64,000 bases of DNA. It comes from Leucobacter luti (GTDB lineage Bacteria; Actinomycetota; Actinomycetes; Actinomycetales; Microbacteriaceae). This document shows, one piece after another, positions 1-6,738 of the stretch (position 1 is the first letter of the stretch; each line of letters opens with the position of its first letter). Where the stretch lies: assembly GCF_004217175.1 (NCBI RefSeq), contig NZ_SHKI01000009.1:16796-80795 (forward strand). The letters run 5' to 3'. Under the pieces are notes generated by a model. That model was given only the letters and a program-made list of their open reading frames with translations, had not been told where the DNA came from and ran no database searches. Position numbers and translations under genes: made by a program.

Positions 1-2
1 AT

Positions 3-752
3 CAGGAGGCGCGCTGGTTCCTAGCAATGTATGGGCTGCGCCAGTGCGAGGCTCTGGGGATGACCGATGACTGCCTGGATGGTCGGGACGCCAAGAACCG
101 AGGACGGCGGATCATCGTCAAGCAGCAGCTCCAGAGGATTAGCGCAGAGCATGGCTGCGAGCTGGATCACGCTACCGGACGCTGGAGCTGTGGCCGCACC
201 ACCACCAACTGCCCGAAGCGAATCGGCGAGACTCGCTGGGAACTCAAGGGCACAAAGACAGAGAGCGGCTATCGAGAGATCGTCATCTATGAGGATGCGT
301 GGCAGATGCTTACCGCGCACCGGAAGGCGCAGCAAGCCCGCCGAAAGCTTCCCGGCTTCCGACCGGCAAACGGTGACGGTCTGGACCGCTTGCTGTTCAC
401 CCGTGGCGACGGGAGTCCGATCTATGCTCAGCGGGATCGCACGGCGTTGGCCGAGCTTGTCAGCACGATCACACCCCGACCGAAGGGAATGACCGTCCAC
501 ACGCTGCGCCATATTGCCACGACCATGCTCATCGACGGCGGAGCAGAGCGCGAGCGGCTCATCTCGATGATGGGCTGGTCTCCGAAGAATGCGGACGCTC
601 AGATCGCTACCTACAGCAGCGCAGACACCGCCCTCCTGGCGGCGGACACTTCGATCAGCCACGGCTCCCGGCTCTACTCCAATGGCCGACGATCTGAGAC
701 ACCGGAGGAGCTGGACGATGTGGGTATGCGCGAGGACGCAGAGAGCGTCTGA
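3..752 (+). CDS. Tyrosine recombinase/integrase, C-terminal catalytic domain (5' end outside window)
   Basis: Site-specific recombinase of the phage-integrase family. The frame is open to the window edge, and the first visible residues (FLAMYGLRQCEALGM) match the usual start of the catalytic domain, so the DNA-binding N-terminus lies upstream. Visible catalytic residues are the Arg in GLRQCEAL, a Lys in the KGTKTESGYRE hairpin, HTLRH (HxxR), the Trp of MMGW, and the nucleophile Tyr in ATYSSAD. The first internal ATG is at 27 but is not a credible start because it falls inside the conserved box. Base composition is visibly lower in GC than the genes after 3.1 kb, which suggests this is the edge of an integrated element. 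No tRNA or attachment site was found beside it. Confidence 0.85.
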   Translation, partial: QEARWFLAMYGLRQCEALGMTDDCLDGRDAKNRGRRIIVKQQLQRISAEHGCELDHATGRWSCGRTTTNCPKRIGETRWELKGTKTESGYREIVIYEDAWQMLTAHRKAQQARRKLPGFRPANGDGLDRLLFTRGDGSPIYAQRDRTALAELVSTITPRPKGMTVHTLRHIATTMLIDGGAERERLISMMGWSPKNADAQIATYSSADTALLAADTSISHGSRLYSNGRRSETPEELDDVGMREDAESV

Positions 753-812
753 GAACAGCGGCCATGATCGAATAGGTTGCATCGGAGTCGCACGCCCAGC
801 GAGACTCGACCC

Positions 813-1610
813 ATGTACCTCTTTCTAGTCGACGAAACCAACGCCGGTTTCGTCCCCAACAAGTTCTTCATCCTCGGCGGACTGGTCTTCACGGAGGAGC
901 AAGTTCCGCTTGTCGATGCTGCGGTCAAAGCGCGCCGAGAGGAGTACGGATACCGCAACGGAGACAGCTTCAAGTTCAACACTCATACCCGACCGGAACA
1001 GGTCAGCATCGAGAACTTCCGACTGGCGAAGCAAGCCGTCATCTCCGATCTTCGCGAGATCGGCGTGCGCATGATCGTGACTGTAGTTCTCCACGATGTT
1101 GCCGGACAGGAGCCAGATCGACTAATGGAGTGGGGTTTGGAGAATGTGGCCTACCCGTATCACAAGCTACTTGGCGAGGAGTCAGCCCAGGGCTTCATGC
1201 TGATGGATCGCGACAACCAGCGCTATGACTTCCTGGAGAGCTTCCACCAGCACGGTTTCGACTACAGCGGCAGTCGGAAGTCGGTGCAGGATCGTATCTT
1301 GCTGTTCGGCATGACTAACGACAACGCTTCGCATCTGGCTTCCGCCACAGATATTGCTCTCGGCGCTTTCCGTTACTGCGTCAATGCGGCGGGCGGTGAG
1401 GGGCGAGACGAGATCGCAGCTTCGATGTTCCGAGATCTCTCCCACCTGATGTGGGGAGTCGAGAAAGAAAACGGAGTCCGGCAAATCGGCGGATACGGCT
1501 ACCATCCGTCACCGAAGCCATCCACGGTCTACCACCCGCCATACCGCGCTCGCTACGAGCGGCTCGCTACCGCCCTCAAAGAGTATGCGCTCGATGACCT
1601 CGATGAGTGA
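813..1610 (+). CDS. DUF3800 domain protein
   Basis: The protein opens with LFLVDETNAG, the acidic N-terminal motif of DUF3800, followed by GGLVF and a central alpha/beta body with conserved Asp residues. Family members are common in phages, plasmids and islands; their biochemical function is not established, although an RNase H-like fold has been suggested. An in-frame ATG at 777 would add 12 residues; 813 is chosen because the DUF3800 motif starts there. It follows the integrase by about 60 bp on the same strand, shares its lower GC, and ends at a strong hairpin, so it is probably cargo of the same element. Confidence 0.8.
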   Translation: MYLFLVDETNAGFVPNKFFILGGLVFTEEQVPLVDAAVKARREEYGYRNGDSFKFNTHTRPEQVSIENFRLAKQAVISDLREIGVRMIVTVVLHDVAGQEPDRLMEWGLENVAYPYHKLLGEESAQGFMLMDRDNQRYDFLESFHQHGFDYSGSRKSVQDRILLFGMTNDNASHLASATDIALGAFRYCVNAAGGEGRDEIAASMFRDLSHLMWGVEKENGVRQIGGYGYHPSPKPSTVYHPPYRARYERLATALKEYALDDLDE

Positions 1611-1629
1611 GTCGCAGCACTGAAATGAG

Positions 1630-1663
1630 AAAGGCCGGGATCGATTGAATCATCCCGGCCTTT
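1630..1663. terminator. Bidirectional hairpin terminator after the DUF3800 gene
   Basis: A 12-bp perfect stem (AAAGGCCGGGAT at 1630-1641 against ATCCCGGCCTTT at 1652-1663) with a 10-nt loop and terminal T/A tracts on both sides. It sits 20 nt after the DUF3800 stop. Confidence 0.85.
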
Positions 1664-1696
1664 CGACCTATCCCACAACTGAAGGTGAAATAGCTA

Positions 1697-1802
1697 TCAG
1701 AGGAACCGACTAGCCAGCTCTGCCAGTCCGTAGACCAGCAGACCGACCCCGGCGACTGGCGCGAGAAGCTTGGTGTGCCATGGGAGCCGACTGTAGTCGG
1801 AG
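1697..1802 (-). pseudogene. Remnant: C-terminus of a small membrane protein cut by the IS element
   Basis: On the minus strand the last about 34 codons before a stop read SDYSRLPWHTKLLAPVAGVG then LLVYGLAELASRFL, a plausible C-terminal transmembrane helix. Upstream the frame runs straight into the IS end at 1803. I could not find a matching N-terminal half beyond 3067, so this may be a fragment left by insertion plus deletion, or chance coding. Confidence 0.35.
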
Positions 1803-1827
1803 GGGTCTGCTGCACGTTTAGGTGACA
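1803..1827. repeat. IS left terminal inverted repeat
   Basis: The 25-bp sequence starting GGGTCTGCTGCACGTTTAGG is the exact reverse complement of 3043-3067. Confidence 0.93.
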
Positions 1828-1833
1828 GTTTGG

Positions 1834-2663
1834 TTAGGCAACGAGTGCGACCTGTTTGTTCATGATGGTCTCGTATTCGATCGGCGTCAAACGGCCCAAT
1901 CTGACCTGTCTGCGGCGTCGATGGTAGGTGCGCTCGATCCATGCCACGATTGCTGACCGGAGCTCGTCCCGGGTGCCCCAGGTCTTGCGATTCAGGACGT
2001 TCTTCTGGAGCAGGCTGAAGAACGACTCCATCGCAGCGTTATCGCCAGCAGCGCCCACCTGTCCCATCGAACCGGCCATGCCATGACCGGTGAGCGCGCG
2101 CTGCAGTTTCCGGCTTCGAAACTGCGATCCACGATCCGTGTGCAGCACACACCCACGCACGTCACCGCGGCGCAGTACAGCGCTATTTAGCGCGGTCACC
2201 GCAAGCGAGGAGGTCATCTGCGAGTCGATGGAGTAGCCCACGATTCGGTTTGACCACACGTCTTTCACCGCACAGAGGTAGAGCTTGCCTTCACTCGTCC
2301 AATGCTCAGTGATGTCTGAAAGCCACAACTCGTTCGGGGCAGCGGCCACGAACTCGCGCTGCACGAGATCGTCATGAACGGGCGGGCCAGGCTTCCTGCC
2401 TTTTCCACGGGCTTTCTTCTTCCCGAACGCTGACCACCAACCCTGGTCCCGGCAGAGCCGCCACGCAGTCCGGTCAGCCATCGGCTCGCCGAGTGTCTGC
2501 GCTTCGTCTGCGAGGAACCGGTACCCGACTCGGGGTCCTCAAGGTGGGCGTCGTGGAGCGCGTTCGCGCGATACGCCTGCGTAAGGTCTCGTTTAGTGAC
2601 GGGGTTGCGTAACCAGCGGTAGTACGGCTGGCGGGAAAGCTTCAATACCCGGCACGACACCAC
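1834..2663 (-). pseudogene. IS3 transposase orfB (DDE integrase), frameshifted
   Basis: Two frames together make a normal orfB. The N-terminal part (from 2663, MVSCRVLKLSRQPYYRWLRN) carries the IS3 orfB signature up to EDPESG. The remainder, from about 2520 down to 1834, reads GYRFLADEAQTLGEPMADRT and on through the DDE core. The catalytic triad is visible: D in LSDITEHW, D in HTDRGSQF, E in AAMESFFSLLQ. Loss of one base in the CCC run at 2524-2526 (plus strand) explains the break exactly. The natural orfB frame is also open upstream of 2663 to the slippery site near 2710, as expected for an OrfAB fusion product. Mutation or assembly error are both possible. Confidence 0.85.
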
Positions 2664-2692
2664 GACGGGAATCCCGTCGCCGGCGAGCTCTG

Positions 2693-3001
2693 CTACGAGC
2701 GGGTAGAACCTTTTCCCGGTAGGTGCGCCTGCGAGAGATACGCGGCCGTGCGACGGAGCACTTCCACCTCTTGTTCAAGGAGCTTGTTGCGTTTGCGAAG
2801 CTCACGCAGCTCAGCGTTCTCAGAACGTGTGACGCCAGATTTCTGGCCCTGTTCGACGCGTTCTTCTCGCAACCATTTATCGAGGGTTCCGACGTGGATG
2901 CCGAAGTCTCTCGCGATCTGCGCGAGTGTCACTTCCGGGCCGCGATCCAACGCGATCCGGATGACGTCGTCACGGAACTCTTTGGGGTAGCGAGGGGGCA
3001 T
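2693..3001 (-). CDS. IS3-family transposase orfA (HTH protein)
   Basis: A 102-aa protein with an N-terminal helix-turn-helix (PKEFRDDVIRIALDRG, then IARDFGIHVGTLDKWLREER) and a C-terminal leucine-rich coiled coil (NAELRELRKRNKLLEQEVEV), the standard OrfA plan. It binds the IS ends and multimerises with OrfAB. It ends just past an A-AAA-G run where a -1 shift enters the orfB frame. It begins 42 bp inside the right inverted repeat. Confidence 0.9.
   Translation of the reverse strand: MPPRYPKEFRDDVIRIALDRGPEVTLAQIARDFGIHVGTLDKWLREERVEQGQKSGVTRSENAELRELRKRNKLLEQEVEVLRRTAAYLSQAHLPGKGSTRS
2706..2717 (-). promoter_or_regulatory. Programmed -1 frameshift site between orfA and orfB
   Basis: On the minus strand the orfA codons read CCG GGA AAA GGT. 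Slipping back one base gives GGG AAA AGG TTC TAC, which continues as KRFYPLVAELAGDG into orfB. A4G is the usual slippage motif of IS3 elements. Confidence 0.65.
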
Positions 3002-3042
3002 AGGTTCATCCTTCCAGGCCAGCCGAAACTAGCCATGTTGAA

Positions 3043-3067
3043 TGTCACCTAAACGTGCAGCAGACCC
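3043..3067. repeat. IS right terminal inverted repeat
   Basis: Perfect 25-bp partner of 1803-1827. orfA begins 42 bp inside it. Confidence 0.93.
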
Positions 3068-3089
3068 AGGAGTCGGTACCGCCGCGAGG

Positions 3090-3116
3090 CGCCCGGCGGG
3101 CGGCGCCCGCCGGGCG
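3090..3116. terminator. GC hairpin downstream of the small membrane gene
   Basis: A 12-bp perfect stem (CGCCCGGCGGGC against GCCCGCCGGGCG) with a 3-nt loop, about 50 nt beyond the stop of the minus-strand gene at 3169. There is no T tract. Confidence 0.5.
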
Positions 3117-3131
3117 GGCGGCACCCGGCGG

Positions 3132-3164
3132 CGGTCAACCGTGACCGCCACCCGCCAGCGCGCG
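3132..3164. repeat. 33-bp direct repeat, copy 1
   Basis: Starts CGGTCAACCGTGACCGCCAC and matches 3391-3423 at 32 of 33 bases. It contains the small inverted repeat CGGTCA-ACCG-TGACCG. Confidence 0.8.
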
Positions 3165-3168
3165 ATCG

Positions 3169-3357
3169 CTATCGGGGCAAACCGTGATGCCGCTGCGCCT
3201 CAGCCTGCTCCGCGGAGTGCTTGCGCAGCGCGGAGAGCACCGCACCACGAATGATCGCCCAGAGGATCCAGAGCGTCACGATCACTCCCAGGAGCCAGAG
3301 GACGATCCAGAGGACGAGCACGAGCGTGGTGTCCGGCACGAGCGGGTTCGAGTTCAT
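3169..3357 (-). CDS. Small single-pass membrane protein, unknown
   Basis: A 62-aa protein starting MNSNPLVPDTTLVLVLWIVL: one long hydrophobic stretch of roughly 28 residues (about 10-38), then a basic, Ala/His-rich tail ending in HHGLPR. The ATG at 3357 puts the helix near the N-terminus; an in-frame start at 3378 would add seven residues. It lies downstream of the MarR gene on the same strand, between two copies of a 33-bp repeat. I do not recognise a family. Confidence 0.55.
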   Translation of the reverse strand: MNSNPLVPDTTLVLVLWIVLWLLGVIVTLWILWAIIRGAVLSALRKHSAEQAEAQRHHGLPR

Positions 3358-3390
3358 GCTCGCCAGCCTAGCGAGCACCCCGAACTGTCA

Positions 3391-3423
3391 CGGTCAACCG
3401 TGACCGCCACCCGTCAGCGCGCG
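3391..3423. repeat. 33-bp direct repeat, copy 2
   Basis: Overlaps the 3' end of the MarR gene (stop at 3414). The two copies flank the small membrane gene, which suggests a local duplication of the end of the regulator gene. Confidence 0.8.
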
Positions 3424-3962
3424 CCGGTGAGGGTTTCGCTGTCGCCGGAGATCTCGCGAGAGACTCGGTTGAGGAAGCCCGCGACGACGCGGCGCTCCTC
3501 GGTGGTGAGGCTGGCGGCCGCGGTGAAGCGGCGCGCGTTCTGGCGGCCGGCCGCCCGCTGCATGAGCGCCTGCGTGGCCGGGGTGACGTCGATGCTGAAG
3601 GCGCGGCGATCACGCGGGTGCACGCCCCGGGTGATGTGCCCGTGCTCTTCTAAACGATTGAGCAGCTTGGTGGTGGAGGCGGCCGAGATCCGCAGCCGCG
3701 CCGCGAGGGAGCCTGGCGTCACGAGTTCGTCGCGCTGGCGCACGGCGACGATGTACTGCAGCGCGCGCAACTCCGTGGAGTTGACGCCGAGCGCCGCCCG
3801 CGACGCGAGCGCGAGACCGCGCTCCGCCTCACGCAGGCGCTCGAGCGCCTGCGTGACCTCGGCGATCTCGTCGATCTCGGAGCCGGGAACGCCGGGGACC
3901 TCGAGCCCCGCCTCGCCGCGTGCGGCGAGCGTGGGGTTCTCGTGGTTCGCGCGCTCGTCCAT
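3414..3962 (-). CDS. crtR: MarR-family regulator of the carotenoid operon (CrtR-type)
   Basis: A winged-helix MarR protein of about 182 aa: TELRALQYIVAVRQRDELVT, LAARLRISAASTTKLLNRLE (recognition helix) and HITRGVHPRDRRAFSIDVTP (wing with the DxR motif). It is transcribed divergently from idi-crtE across a 135-bp AT-rich region. In Corynebacterium glutamicum a MarR protein, CrtR, in the same position represses the crt operon and is released by geranylgeranyl diphosphate. Orthology here is inferred from family plus position. The start could be ATG 3962 or TTG 3971; the latter has a GAGG about nine bases upstream. Confidence 0.82.
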   Translation of the reverse strand: MDERANHENPTLAARGEAGLEVPGVPGSEIDEIAEVTQALERLREAERGLALASRAALGVNSTELRALQYIVAVRQRDELVTPGSLAARLRISAASTTKLLNRLEEHGHITRGVHPRDRRAFSIDVTPATQALMQRAAGRQNARRFTAAASLTTEERRVVAGFLNRVSREISGDSETLTGAR

Positions 3963-4018
3963 TGCATTCAATAGTAGTTGCCTCGTGGGTCCCTCGAATC
4001 GGCGCCGGGTGCTTCGGG

Positions 4019-4061
4019 ATTTATTATCCTGTGGTTTAATATAACTCGATAGCTAATAAAT
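4019..4061. promoter_or_regulatory. Divergent promoter/operator between crtR and the crt operon
   Basis: This is an AT-rich island in 70 percent GC DNA. The inverted repeat ATTTATTA (4019-4026) and TAATAAAT (4054-4061) brackets a possible -10 box, TATAACT (4040-4046), facing idi. The arms themselves resemble a -10 for crtR. It is a good candidate CrtR operator, inferred from position and symmetry. Confidence 0.5.
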
Positions 4062-4097
4062 TGCACGGACCGAGTCACCGGAACGCAAGGAGGCGAG

Positions 4098-4649
4098 ATG
4101 ACCCCCCATCCCGAACTGGTGGTGCTCATGAGTGCCGACGGCCAGGCCGTCGGCACCGAGGACAAGTCCCGAGTCCACGGCTCCGACACCCCGCTTCACC
4201 TCGCGTTCTCCTGCTACCTCACTGACGCAGCAGGACGCATCCTGCTCACCCGCCGCGCGCTGAGCAAGCGGGCCTGGCCCGGCGTGTGGACCAACAGCTT
4301 CTGCGGACACCCAGCCCCCAGGGAATCGTTCGAGAGCGCGATCGCGCGCCGCGCTCAGCACGAGCTGGGCACGGAACTCGACGGGCTGAGCTCCGCGCTC
4401 CCAGACTTCCGGTACCGCGCCGTGGACGCCTCCGGCACGGTCGAGAACGAGATCTGCCCGGTCTACACCGGCAGGATCCGCGGAGGCGTGGTGCCCGAGC
4501 CCAGCGAGGTCGCTGAGTGGGCCTGGGTCGCCCCGAGCGATCTCGCCGCTGCACTTGCCGCGACCCCGTTCGTCTTCAGCCCGTGGCTCCGCGAGCAGTT
4601 CCCCCTGCTCGCGGCGCAGGGCGCGTTCGACCAGAGAATTCCGGCATGA
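4098..4649 (+). CDS. idi: Isopentenyl-diphosphate delta-isomerase, type I
   Basis: A Nudix-fold isomerase that interconverts IPP and DMAPP, supplying the allylic primer for carotenoid synthesis. At 183 aa it matches the E. coli enzyme in length. The catalytic Cys69 sits in TNSFCGHP and the catalytic Glu118 in ENEICPV; the Nudix-like segment runs from ESFESAIARRAQHELG. There is a strong RBS, AAGGAGG, at 4087-4093, five bases before the ATG. It is the first gene of the crt operon and its stop overlaps the crtE start (ATGA). Confidence is high. Confidence 0.96.
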   Translation: MTPHPELVVLMSADGQAVGTEDKSRVHGSDTPLHLAFSCYLTDAAGRILLTRRALSKRAWPGVWTNSFCGHPAPRESFESAIARRAQHELGTELDGLSSALPDFRYRAVDASGTVENEICPVYTGRIRGGVVPEPSEVAEWAWVAPSDLAAALAATPFVFSPWLREQFPLLAAQGAFDQRIPA

Positions 4650-5773
4650 CCCAGACGGAGACGCGCGCGCCCGCCGCACCAGACACCACGACGAGGGAGA
4701 TCTGCGCCCAGATCGACCGGCTGATCGACGCGCGATCCGCCCGAATCGCCGCGCACGGGCCGCACTTCTCAGAGCTCTGGGACGTGGCGGTGCACTGCCT
4801 ACAGGGCGGCAAGCTGCTGCGACCCCGGCTGATGATGGGCGCGTTCGACACGCTCGCGGGCACCGGCCCGGCCGCGCAGCGCACCTCTGCACTCGAGGTC
4901 GCGGCGGCCCTGGAGATTCTGCACTTTTCGTTCCTGCTCCACGACGACGTGATCGACGAGGACCTCGTTCGCCGCGGCGAACCAAACCTGATCGGCTGCC
5001 TCGTCGCCGGCGGCGCTCCGGGGCTCGCGCCCGCGGCCTCCCCGGCGGCCGACACAACCGCCGCCGCGCGGCGCACGCTCCACTGGGCGCGCAGCAGCGG
5101 GCTCCTGGTCGGCGATCTGATGCTCACCATCGCCCACCAGATCATGGCCCGGCTGCGACTGCCCGAGCACAGCCGCACACGCGTGCTGGATCTCCTCGAA
5201 GCCTCCGTCACCGAGACCGTCGCCGGCGAATACTGCGACGTGGGGCTCGCGGACGGCGCGTTTGTTCCGGATCTGAGCCTCGTGCTCGACATGACCCGGA
5301 TGAAGACTGCCAGCTACACGTTCGAGCTGCCCCTGCGCATCGCCGCGGTGGTCGCTGAGTCGCCGCCGGCCGTCGAGTTGCAGCTCGGCGAGGTGGGCCG
5401 GCACCTCGGCGTCGCCTTCCAGCTGCAGGACGATCTCCTCTCGGCGTTCTCCGTGAGCGCCGCGCACGGCAAGGACCAGTTCTCAGATTTCCGCGAGGGC
5501 AAAGAGACCGCGCTCATCGCGTACGCGCGCATGACGAATGCCTGGCCCAGCATTGAGCGGCTGCTCGGAGCTGAACGCTTCTCCGACGACTCCGGGCGCA
5601 GAATCCAGCGGCTCCTCACCGAGTGCGGGGCGCGAGAGTTCATCGAAACCCTGGTGCAGGATCAGATTCGCACGGCCTTGCAGGTGCTCACCCGGGCGGA
5701 CTGCGCGATCCCGGCGGCAACGTCGCGGTTCATCCTCGGCCTCGTCGACTCGCTCGACGGGAGGCGCGCATGA
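4646..5773 (+). CDS. crtE: Geranylgeranyl diphosphate synthase
   Basis: A trans-prenyltransferase of 375 aa that extends farnesyl or shorter diphosphates to GGPP. The first Asp-rich motif is DDVID at residues 100-104 (HDDVIDED). The second is the shortened QLQDDLLSAFS, lacking the last Asp of DDxxD. GGKLLRPRL and the later GKETALI are also standard. A Gly/Ala/Pro-rich loop (about residues 120-145) is longer than in typical family members. The ATG at 4646 overlaps the idi stop by four bases, which fixes the start despite a longer open frame. Confidence 0.95.
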   Translation: MTQTETRAPAAPDTTTREICAQIDRLIDARSARIAAHGPHFSELWDVAVHCLQGGKLLRPRLMMGAFDTLAGTGPAAQRTSALEVAAALEILHFSFLLHDDVIDEDLVRRGEPNLIGCLVAGGAPGLAPAASPAADTTAAARRTLHWARSSGLLVGDLMLTIAHQIMARLRLPEHSRTRVLDLLEASVTETVAGEYCDVGLADGAFVPDLSLVLDMTRMKTASYTFELPLRIAAVVAESPPAVELQLGEVGRHLGVAFQLQDDLLSAFSVSAAHGKDQFSDFREGKETALIAYARMTNAWPSIERLLGAERFSDDSGRRIQRLLTECGAREFIETLVQDQIRTALQVLTRADCAIPAATSRFILGLVDSLDGRRA

Positions 5774-6738
5774 GACGCCGCACGCCCGGGTGCAACGCAC
5801 TCGACGACTACCGCGAGGCTTGCGAGCAGGCCGCGGATCAGGTGATTCGCGTCTACTCCACGTCGTTCGGCGCCGCGACCCGCCTCCTGGGCACGCGCCA
5901 CCGCCGACACGTGCGCAACATTTACGCGCTGGCGCGCATCGCCGACGAGCTGGTCGACGGGGTCGCCTCCGGCGCGGGCCTCTCGCTGGCCGAGCAGCAC
6001 GAGCGACTCAGCGCGCTCGAGGCCGAGACCGAGCGCGCGCTCGACACCGGCTACAGCAGCAATCCGATCGTGCACGCGTTCGCCTGCTCAGCCCGACTCT
6101 CGGGTATCGGCGCCGACCTCACCGTCCCATTCTTCGCGTCGATGCGCACCGACCTCCAGGTGGTCCCGGCGCGCGGCGACGCGACGCCCGCAACCTCTGG
6201 TGAGCGAGCGGGCGTCCTCGCGGCGACACCGTCGGGAACGCTCCACGGCTTCGACTCCGAGGCGCACCGCAGCTACGTGTACGGTTCCGCCGAGGTGATC
6301 GGCCTCATGTGCCTGCGCGTGTTTGTTCGCGACAGCGCCCTCAGCCCCGGCGAACTCGCGCGGCTCGAACGGGGCGCCCGGAGCCTCGGCGCCGCGTTCC
6401 AGAACGTGAATTTCCTCCGCGATCTCGCCGAGGACACCCAGCAGCTCTCGCGCAGCTACCTGAGCGCGGACGCGCAGATCACCGAGGCAGTGAAGGATCG
6501 GTGGATCGCCACGATCCGCGCGGAGCTCGCCGAGGCCGAGGAGGTCATCCCGATGCTCCCCCGCGACGCGCGGCGGGCCGTCGACTGCGCACGCCGGCTC
6601 TTCGCTCGGCTCACCGACCGCATCGATCAAACCCCGGTCACCGAGCTCCTCGCGCACCGCGTCCGGGTCTCCGGTGCCGAAAAGACGCTCCTCGTCATCA
6701 AGTCCGTGGCGGGCGCGGGAAGCAGGAGCGCGGCATGA
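5770..6738 (+). CDS. crtB: Phytoene synthase
   Basis: Squalene/phytoene synthase family, 322 aa; condenses two GGPP to 15-cis-phytoene. The two Asp-rich substrate-Mg motifs are DELVD (residues 59-63, in ARIADELVDG) and DLAED (218-222, in NFLRDLAED). YSTSFGAATRLL near residue 30 and SAEVIGLMCLRVF near 175 are also family-typical. Residues about 134-158 form an extra low-complexity loop. Its ATG overlaps the crtE stop by four bases. Confidence 0.95.
   Translation: MRRRTPGCNALDDYREACEQAADQVIRVYSTSFGAATRLLGTRHRRHVRNIYALARIADELVDGVASGAGLSLAEQHERLSALEAETERALDTGYSSNPIVHAFACSARLSGIGADLTVPFFASMRTDLQVVPARGDATPATSGERAGVLAATPSGTLHGFDSEAHRSYVYGSAEVIGLMCLRVFVRDSALSPGELARLERGARSLGAAFQNVNFLRDLAEDTQQLSRSYLSADAQITEAVKDRWIATIRAELAEAEEVIPMLPRDARRAVDCARRLFARLTDRIDQTPVTELLAHRVRVSGAEKTLLVIKSVAGAGSRSAA

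Larger units (their letters stand above)
1803..3067 (-). mobile_element. IS3-family insertion sequence, about 1.27 kb
   Basis: The element carries orfA (HTH) and orfB (DDE) on the minus strand between perfect 25-bp inverted ends (1803-1827 and 3043-3067). Size, gene order, a slippery A4G site between orfA and orfB, and the DDE spacing fit the IS3 family. I could not identify a convincing target-site duplication: the flanking triplets are GAG on the left and AGG on the right. orfB has an internal frameshift, so this copy is probably unable to make its own transposase. Confidence 0.92.

Noticed and set aside
1803..3067. Target-site duplication around the IS
   Set aside because: Flanks GAG and AGG do not match; a GGAG similarity needs a one-base offset.
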